A stretch of 39,113 nucleotides of DNA, taken from NCBI GenBank assembly GCA_006226755.1, contig SBGE01000131.1, positions 1 to 39,113 of the forward strand, read 5' to 3'. This document shows positions 33,488-39,113 of the stretch, in pieces. How positions within the stretch are numbered: the stretch's first letter is position 1; each line of letters opens with the position of its first letter. The notes under the pieces were generated by a model, which had not been told where the DNA came from, made no database searches, and saw nothing but the letters and a program-made list of their open reading frames with translations. The position numbers and the translations under genes were made by a program. This DNA comes from Deltaproteobacteria bacterium. GTDB taxonomy: Bacteria; Bdellovibrionota; Bacteriovoracia; Bacteriovoracales; Bacteriovoracaceae.

Positions 33488-34752
33488 CTACTCAAACTGA
33501 AATGTTCGAAAGAAGTAAGCAACTAGTCCCTGGAGGAGTTCACTCCCCTGTCAGAAGTTTCAAAGGACTAGAATCAACTCCAAGGTTTATTGCCAGAGGA
33601 GATGGTGCCAAGATCTGGGACACAGATGGGAAAGACTATATAGACTTTTGTATGAGTTTTGGACCTTTGATTCTTGGACATAGGAACCCTGGGGTTGAGC
33701 AAGAACTTAAAGAAGCTTTAGAACGAGGTTGGAGTTATGGTGCTTGTGAACCTTATTCACTTCAACTTTTGGAGTTCCTTTTAGAAAGACTCCCATTTGT
33801 TGACCAAATGAGATTCGTCAATTCTGGAACAGAAGCTGTCATGACAGCTCTTAGACTGGCCAGAGGTGTGACTGGAAAATCCAAGATCATCAAATTTAAC
33901 GGTTGCTATCACGGGCATGTGGACTCCATGTTGATCAAAGCTGGATCAGGACTCGCAGGAACGGCCGAGGCCTCTTCGGCAGGGGTTCCCAAAGGAACAG
34001 CAGAAGATACACTTATTTTAGAACTTGGAGATCTGGAGGAGGTCAAGGCCTGCTTTAATGATCACAAAGATCAAATTGCAGCAATCATTGTAGAACCTCT
34101 ACCTGCCAATAACGGCTTATTAATTCAAGAACAAAGCTACCTAGAAGGTCTTAGAGAAATCACCAAGGCGAATGGAGCTCTCTTGATTTTCGATGAAGTT
34201 ATCTCCGGATTCAGAGTTGCTTTTGGAGGGATGGCAGAAAAAACAGGTATCACGCCAGACATCGTGACATATGGAAAAATTATTGGCGGAGGACTTCCAG
34301 TTGGCGCCTTAGCCGCGAAAAAAGAAATCATGAACCACCTGGCCCCAATTGGAAATGTCTATCAAGCTGGAACTCTATCCGCTAACCCATTGGCGATGGT
34401 CGGCGGTCTAGCAACATTAAGAAACCTGACTCCTGAAAGTTATAAAAAAATTGAAGAAAATACGAAGGCCATCGTTGCTCTCTTTAGAAAGTGGCTTGAT
34501 GAATACAATGATGGTCAATTCAAAGAAACAAAAATAGTTCAAGAAGCCAGTCTTTTCTGGATGGTGACTAAAGATAATGTCCATCGAGCTTGTGACATTC
34601 CAGCAGATCTTGGATCAAAGTTTGCTCCTCTTTTTGAAACATTGTTGGCCAAAGGAATATATCTGGCACCAAATGGATATGAAGTTGGTTTTTGTTCTCT
34701 AGCACATGACCACGACATTCAAAAAGAACTTGAGAGGAGATTGTTTGCTTGA
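33484..34752 (+). CDS. hemL: glutamate-1-semialdehyde 2,1-aminomutase
   Basis: This PLP enzyme converts glutamate-1-semialdehyde to 5-aminolevulinate, right after HemA. The 422-residue length is normal. The Schiff-base lysine is K265 in TYGKIIGGGLPVGA; VNSGTEAVMTALRLAR and IIVEPLPANNG are family blocks, and it begins with the typical PGGVHSPVRSF. The ATG overlaps the hemC stop (ATGA), and the stop overlaps the kinase's TTG start. Confidence 0.97.
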   Translation: MTTQTEMFERSKQLVPGGVHSPVRSFKGLESTPRFIARGDGAKIWDTDGKDYIDFCMSFGPLILGHRNPGVEQELKEALERGWSYGACEPYSLQLLEFLLERLPFVDQMRFVNSGTEAVMTALRLARGVTGKSKIIKFNGCYHGHVDSMLIKAGSGLAGTAEASSAGVPKGTAEDTLILELGDLEEVKACFNDHKDQIAAIIVEPLPANNGLLIQEQSYLEGLREITKANGALLIFDEVISGFRVAFGGMAEKTGITPDIVTYGKIIGGGLPVGALAAKKEIMNHLAPIGNVYQAGTLSANPLAMVGGLATLRNLTPESYKKIEENTKAIVALFRKWLDEYNDGQFKETKIVQEASLFWMVTKDNVHRACDIPADLGSKFAPLFETLLAKGIYLAPNGYEVGFCSLAHDHDIQKELERRLFA

Positions 34753-35651
34753 ATAAGAAGCTGAATCTTGTTCCATTTCTTTCTGTCCTTTGGGCAGTAC
34801 TGATTTTTGCGCTGGGTGCCTGGTGGCTTTACTTAATTCTTAAGTTTTCGAGCGAGGGGCTGGGTAATTTACCTGGGCAAAAGAAAGTTCTCAACATGAT
34901 TGCTTGGGAAGGTGGAACTTTCATGGTTTTGTTGATTTTACTTTCAACAACTTTGATTTCATATTTCATGAAAGATATGAAAAAAACCAAGGCCCTTCAG
35001 GCCTTCTTCGCTGGCCTCACTCATGAACTCAAAACTCCCCTTGCTTCTATGCGACTCCAAGCTGAAGTTTTGAAGGATGTTATCGAAAAAGAAAAACCTG
35101 ACCCCGACAGAGTTCGAAAACTCTCAGGCAGAATGATTGAAGATGCTATGAATCTTGAAACTCAGATGGACAAAATACTCCAACTATCAAGATTAGAACG
35201 TGGCGGGACTCTCAACATCACCACGGTTAATCTCACTAAGCTTGTGAAGAAGCTAACGGAGAAGTTTGGAGAAGGACTTGAGCTAATATTGGAAAACTTT
35301 GACAAAGATCTGAAGATTGAAGCTGATGAGTTTGCCATTGAGTTGATTATGAAGAATCTTTTTGAGAACACCAGGATTCACTCTAAAAATAAACAAGTGC
35401 GTATGAGTATTTCTGAGGGAGAATCTATTCTTCTACGTTATGACGATGTAAGTGCAGGGTTTGAAGGCGATTTCAATCGTCTGACAGAGCTTTTTTATAA
35501 GCACAACTCAGCTAGAGGCTCAGGGATAGGTCTCTATCTTATCAATCAGTTGATGATTTTAATGAATGGAAGATTACGATTCTTCTTGGGTGAGAACAAA
35601 GGTCTTTTGTTTGAGCTTCAATTTCCGAAAGGGCATAAAGATGAAAACTGA
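34749..35651 (+). CDS. membrane histidine kinase inside the heme operon
   Basis: The 300-residue kinase has two transmembrane helices (9-31 and 54-74) with only about 22 residues between them, so no folded periplasmic sensor and no HAMP domain. The H-box is H92 in GLTHELKTPLAS. The ATPase domain has the N-box MKNLFENTRIHS and the G-box GSGIGLYL. Such short-loop kinases usually sense through the membrane or via partner proteins. The start is TTG overlapping the hemL TGA, with AGGAG nine bases upstream. It probably signals to the regulator encoded next, which overlaps it by 11 bases. Confidence 0.9.
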   Translation: MNKKLNLVPFLSVLWAVLIFALGAWWLYLILKFSSEGLGNLPGQKKVLNMIAWEGGTFMVLLILLSTTLISYFMKDMKKTKALQAFFAGLTHELKTPLASMRLQAEVLKDVIEKEKPDPDRVRKLSGRMIEDAMNLETQMDKILQLSRLERGGTLNITTVNLTKLVKKLTEKFGEGLELILENFDKDLKIEADEFAIELIMKNLFENTRIHSKNKQVRMSISEGESILLRYDDVSAGFEGDFNRLTELFYKHNSARGSGIGLYLINQLMILMNGRLRFFLGENKGLLFELQFPKGHKDEN

Positions 35652-36339
35652 TGCCATATTGATTGTAGAAGATGAAAAAAATCTTGGTGAAACTCTTCAG
35701 GAATATCTCGAAGGTATAGGACATAATTGCAAACTTGCTCAAACAGCTGCTTCAGCAAGAAGCCTTTTTAAAGAAATTAATCCTGGTATTGTTTTGATGG
35801 ATATTGGTCTTCCCGATGGGAATGGATTAAATCTTGCCCGCGAGTTCAGATCAATAAGAAAAGATTTTGTTCTTTTGTTCCTATCAGCACTCAACGATCC
35901 AGAAACCAAAGTAGAGGGACTTGAAATTGGTGCTGAAGATTACATCACCAAGCCCTTCGCTCTAAAAGAATTGGTTCTCAGACTTGATAGAGTCAAAAAA
36001 TTTCAAAGAGGAGCTGCCGAGCAGCCTGAGCAAATTATACATGGTCCACTCAAAATTTGGTTTTCCAAATTTGAAGTTCAAGATGCCGAAGGTTCTATAA
36101 TTCCTCTTTCGCAAAAAGAGTGCGCTATTCTTGAATTGCTTTATAAAAATAAAGGTGAAGCTGTTAATCGAGAAACAATCATTGAAGAAGTATGGGGAGC
36201 AGACAAGTTCCCTTCAAATAGAACTGTAGATAATTATATTGTTAAACTCAGAAAGTGGGCCGAAAGCGATGCCGAGAAATCTCTGGAGATCGTTAGCATC
36301 AGAGGCGTTGGCTACAAACTGGTCTTAAAGGAAGGATAA
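35641..36339 (+). CDS. OmpR-type response regulator inside the heme operon
   Basis: From the ATG at 35641 the product has 232 residues: a receiver with acidic pair E10/D11, phospho-acceptor D54 (VLMDIGLPDG), S82 and K104 (YITKPFA), then a winged-helix OmpR/PhoB output domain (QKECAILELLYKNKGE, NRTVDNYIVKLRKW). AAAGGG stands eight bases upstream; a longer frame from 35566 lies inside the kinase gene. It binds DNA when phosphorylated; the target is unknown, with the heme operon itself the obvious candidate. hemE begins one base after its stop. Confidence 0.92.
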   Translation: MKTDAILIVEDEKNLGETLQEYLEGIGHNCKLAQTAASARSLFKEINPGIVLMDIGLPDGNGLNLAREFRSIRKDFVLLFLSALNDPETKVEGLEIGAEDYITKPFALKELVLRLDRVKKFQRGAAEQPEQIIHGPLKIWFSKFEVQDAEGSIIPLSQKECAILELLYKNKGEAVNRETIIEEVWGADKFPSNRTVDNYIVKLRKWAESDAEKSLEIVSIRGVGYKLVLKEG

Positions 36340-36340
36340 A

Positions 36341-37378
36341 ATGGGACTATTTAACGACAGAACTCAAAGAGACGGTAAAACAGGTGTACCTGTATGGTTC
36401 ATGAGACAGGCAGGTCGCTATCACTCCCATTATCAAGGGATCAAAAAAAATTCAGACTTCATGAGTATGTGTAAAACTCCTGACTTGGCCATTGAAGTGA
36501 CTATGGGTCCGATTAGAGATTTCGATTTCGATGCTGCAATCTTATTTTCAGATCTTCTCTTTCCTCTTGAGCATCTGGGCATGGGCCTCAAATATGAACC
36601 AGGTCCGATATTGGATATGAGAATTGAAACAAAGGATGACCTCAATAAACTTAAAGTTGTTGCGCCTGCATCAGAATTTTATGATTTCCAACAAAAGGCC
36701 TGCATTGGTTTAAGACAGGAGCTTCCAAAACAAAAGTCTCTGCTTGGATTTGTAGGTGCACCTTGGACACTTTACTCATATGCTGTTGAAGGAAGTCATA
36801 GTGGAAATCTGACAAGCAGCAAACTTGGACTTCACGATGGTAGATGGGATGGCTTTTGCAACAGACTTCTTCCAGAGTTATTGGCCGAAATGGATATCCA
36901 GGCCAAAGGAAATGTAGATGCCATGTGTCTCTTCGATACTGCAGCAGGAGAACTCGATGTTCATGATTATAAGCAATTTGTTCTTCCAAAACTTCGCGAA
37001 GTGACAAAAGAGTTCAAAAGAATTCATCCTAATGTGAAAGTGATCTACTACTCCAAGTTCACCCATTTGCATTATCTTCGAGAAATTCAAGATTCAAACA
37101 TTGATGTTCTTGGAGTTGATTGGAGAAATGATATTACTGAAGTACTCAAGGAATTTAGTAAAGACTATATGATTCAAGGTAACTTTGATCCGTCGCACTT
37201 GCATCTTCCTTGGAATATTCTGGAAGAAAAACTCAATCATTTCTTTGAAAGAGTGGCCTCTTCAGGTGTCGACATGAGCCGTTGGATTATGGGTCTTGGC
37301 CACGGTGTTCTTCAGCATACCCCTGAAGATAACGTAAGAAATACAATTAAACTCGTTCACGATAAATTTTTGTACTAA
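36341..37378 (+). CDS. hemE: uroporphyrinogen decarboxylase
   Basis: HemE removes four carboxyl groups from uroporphyrinogen III to give coproporphyrinogen III. The 345-residue protein has the signature PVWFMRQAGRY (17-27), the FDFDAAILFSDLLFP block carrying the catalytic aspartate, GAPWTLYSY, and the C-terminal GLGHGVLQHTPEDNV. GGAAGGA precedes the ATG. Its stop shares one base with the hemN start (TAATG). Confidence 0.97.
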   Translation: MGLFNDRTQRDGKTGVPVWFMRQAGRYHSHYQGIKKNSDFMSMCKTPDLAIEVTMGPIRDFDFDAAILFSDLLFPLEHLGMGLKYEPGPILDMRIETKDDLNKLKVVAPASEFYDFQQKACIGLRQELPKQKSLLGFVGAPWTLYSYAVEGSHSGNLTSSKLGLHDGRWDGFCNRLLPELLAEMDIQAKGNVDAMCLFDTAAGELDVHDYKQFVLPKLREVTKEFKRIHPNVKVIYYSKFTHLHYLREIQDSNIDVLGVDWRNDITEVLKEFSKDYMIQGNFDPSHLHLPWNILEEKLNHFFERVASSGVDMSRWIMGLGHGVLQHTPEDNVRNTIKLVHDKFLY

Positions 37379-38670
37379 TGACCAACAGCTTGAATGATTT
37401 TGCGACATTCAAAAGGCTGACCCGGGCAGGTAGTCGCTTTTCCTATTATCCGCCGATATCAGAATGGAATGATGTCGGTTTGGAAAGTAATGCCATAAAT
37501 ACAGCACTTTCCAAATGTGGGAAAAATACTGCGCTCTATATTCATCTTCCTTTCTGTGAACAGCTTTGCAGTTTTTGTGGATGTAATATAAAAATCACAC
37601 CTTCTACAGAAGGACACCTTCCTTATATTGATAAAATAATAGAGGAATGGAATGAAATAAGAGAAATCAATCCAGAAATAGAAATATCTGAACTTCATCT
37701 TGGAGGTGGAACTCCAAACTTTTTAAGTTCAGAAAACCTACAACATTTACTCTATTCAATATTAAGTGAAGTAAAAATATCGACTGACTTTTATGGAACC
37801 ATTGAATTTGACCCAAGACTTGTAGATGAAGAGAAACTGAGAATTCTTAAAGAGTATAACTTTACCAAGGCCATAATAGGTGTTCAGGATTTTGAAGAAA
37901 AGGTCTTGATCAATGTCAATCGCCCACAAAAAATTGAACAAGTTTCTTATGCGGTAGATATGCTCAAAAAATTTTCTTTTGATGATATCTCACTCGAATT
38001 TATCTATGGTCTTCCCTATCAAACTATTGAAAGCTTCAACTGGACTATTACGAGAGCGGTAGAGTTTCCAGTCAGTGGAATCATACTTTATCCTCTCGCC
38101 GTAGCTCCATGGCAAAAAGGGACCCAAAGTGCAATGGGACACTTCCCAGAACCTGAGCTTGAAACATATTTCACACTCTATACTACAGCTAGGGACATTC
38201 TAGTCGAAAGAGGCTTTTTACATTTTGGTTTTGGTCATTTCTTCAAAGAAAACTCACCATTGTTTAAAGCAAAAATACAGGGAGAGCTACATAGAAACAT
38301 AACTGGTTTTAAAAGAAATCAGAACAATGCCCTCATAGGACTTGGAGTTTCAGCGATCTCTCACCTTCCTAATCTACATCTTCAAAATCAGAGAGTATTT
38401 GAAAAGTATCTTCATTATCAAGGTGTGGATAAAATCTGTGAACGTTCTTATCAAATGACAGAGATCGACAATTTTCTCCAAGATTTTACTCGTAATCTTA
38501 TTTGTACCGGGGAGCTGAATCTCGACTTTTTAGAACAGTACGAAGAAGTTATCGAACGTCCTACAGGACCTATTCTAGAGTTCCTCGGCCATGAAAATCT
38601 AATCAAAGAATTAAAACTTACACCCATGGGCATGGACCTCCTAAAAACAGTCTGTCTATCCTTTATCTAA
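37378..38670 (+). CDS. hemN: oxygen-independent coproporphyrinogen III oxidase
   Basis: HemN is a radical SAM enzyme that decarboxylates coproporphyrinogen III to protoporphyrinogen IX without oxygen. The cluster motif is C60-EQL-C64-SF-C67-GC, the CxxxCxxCGC form of true HemN rather than the HemW heme chaperone. LHLGGGTPNFL, IIGVQDF and DISLEFIYGLPYQT follow. The N-terminus contains RFSYYPP, the HemN-type YPP lead. The length of 430 is slightly below the usual ~455. It is the last gene of the operon and implies heme synthesis at low oxygen. I see no clear terminator in 38671-38843. Confidence 0.96.
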   Translation: MTNSLNDFATFKRLTRAGSRFSYYPPISEWNDVGLESNAINTALSKCGKNTALYIHLPFCEQLCSFCGCNIKITPSTEGHLPYIDKIIEEWNEIREINPEIEISELHLGGGTPNFLSSENLQHLLYSILSEVKISTDFYGTIEFDPRLVDEEKLRILKEYNFTKAIIGVQDFEEKVLINVNRPQKIEQVSYAVDMLKKFSFDDISLEFIYGLPYQTIESFNWTITRAVEFPVSGIILYPLAVAPWQKGTQSAMGHFPEPELETYFTLYTTARDILVERGFLHFGFGHFFKENSPLFKAKIQGELHRNITGFKRNQNNALIGLGVSAISHLPNLHLQNQRVFEKYLHYQGVDKICERSYQMTEIDNFLQDFTRNLICTGELNLDFLEQYEEVIERPTGPILEFLGHENLIKELKLTPMGMDLLKTVCLSFI

Positions 38671-38843
38671 CCTATTGAAATAACGTTCCGCTTTAGCTCT
38701 TTTGGGTCACTTATGACTATTTACTTTATGCGAAAAGAGGTGGTAAATTGGCTCGGCAAATTGATTTGAGTTTATATAGCTACTGTCTCTATGTCTCTTG
38801 ATCCATTCGCGTACAATTTAACCCCAATCAAGAGGAGAATCTC

Positions 38844-39113
38844 ATGGGTAACAAACTTTACATCGGTAACTTGTCTTTCAACGTATCTGAAGATCAACTT
38901 ACAGATCACTTTTCAGCTTTTGGAAACGTGACTTCTTGTAAGATCATCACAGACAGAGACACTGGCAGAAGCAAAGGTTTTGCTTTTGTTGAAATGTCTA
39001 CTGGAGAAGAAGCTTCTGAAGCTATTTCACAACTTGACGGTCAAGAATTTGAAGGTAGAAATCTTCGTGTTAACGAAGCTAAGCCTCAAGAAAAAAGAGA
39101 AAGACCACAACGT
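38844..39113 (+). CDS. RRM RNA-binding protein (3' truncated by window end)
   Basis: The first 90 codons are visible and the frame is still open at the last base. The RNA-recognition motif is complete: RNP2 as LYIGNLSF and RNP1 as KGFAFVEM, with DRDTGRSKGF between them. A charged Arg/Lys/Gln tail (QEKRERPQR) begins, as in the short single-RRM proteins of bacteria that act in RNA metabolism or cold response. AGAGGAG lies before the ATG, and TACAAT at about 38812 could be its -10, without a clear -35. Confidence 0.92.
   Translation, partial: MGNKLYIGNLSFNVSEDQLTDHFSAFGNVTSCKIITDRDTGRSKGFAFVEMSTGEEASEAISQLDGQEFEGRNLRVNEAKPQEKRERPQR

Noticed and set aside
1-39113. tRNA, rRNA, CRISPR or insertion sequences
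   Set aside because: I saw no tRNA-like GTTCGAATC arms, no spaced direct repeats and no transposase; a dedicated scan would be more reliable than reading by eye.

Overview
The window is a gene-dense, AT-rich stretch of a bacterial chromosome. It has no rRNA, tRNA, CRISPR array, insertion sequence or prophage that I can recognise. Housekeeping operons (rnc-era-der, infC-rpmI-rplT, a heme operon, feoAB) sit among lipoproteins, outer-membrane barrels and degenerate members of known families. The Gram-negative envelope genes, the conserved core genes, a matrixin lipoprotein and a large GLUG-repeat lipoprotein suggest a Bdellovibrio/Bacteriovorax-like organism (Bdellovibrionota, perhaps Bacteriovoracales). 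That placement is inference from gene content only.

Layout. 1-2.3 kb: the 3' end of an unknown gene, then leftward yfgM-like and bamB genes. 2.3-6.0 kb: a rightward four-gene unit with two outer-membrane barrel proteins, a carbamoyltransferase with a fused SxtJ-like membrane tail, and a 49-residue SxtK/DUF5989 protein. 6.0-10.7 kb: a leftward MerR/B12-binding regulator, then rnc-era-der. 10.8-12.7 kb: a tyrosine recombinase that has lost catalytic residues, convergent with an unknown exported protein. 12.8-19.3 kb: transaldolase, matrixin lipoprotein, radical SAM protein and a 1278-residue GLUG lipoprotein. 19.3-23.2 kb: a 318-base intergenic region with two FliA-like promoter candidates, a receiver-like TPR protein, and feoAB with a palindrome over its promoter. 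23.3-24.7 kb: infC-rpmI-rplT, with infC on a non-AUG start. 24.7-30.9 kb: leftward unit guaC-like/plsB-like/CDF transporter/unknown, then a Na/Pi-cotransporter-like protein with a small membrane partner. 31.1-38.7 kb: heme operon hemA, hemC-hemD fusion, hemL, histidine kinase, response regulator, hemE, hemN. 38.8 kb to the end: the start of an RRM RNA-binding protein.

How the genes work together. The heme operon covers glutamyl-tRNA to protoporphyrinogen except hemB, which must lie elsewhere. A two-component system sits in the middle, with junctions that overlap or touch, so regulator and enzymes are probably made together. The carbamoyltransferase/SxtJ/SxtK set resembles the sxtI-sxtJ-sxtK group of the saxitoxin cluster, compressed into a fusion plus a small partner and transcribed with two barrel proteins. 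It is the best candidate here for an undescribed membrane-tethered carbamoylation module. Start codons were revised where a Shine-Dalgarno site or signal peptide favoured a different start. GTG, TTG and one ATC/ATT start are used.
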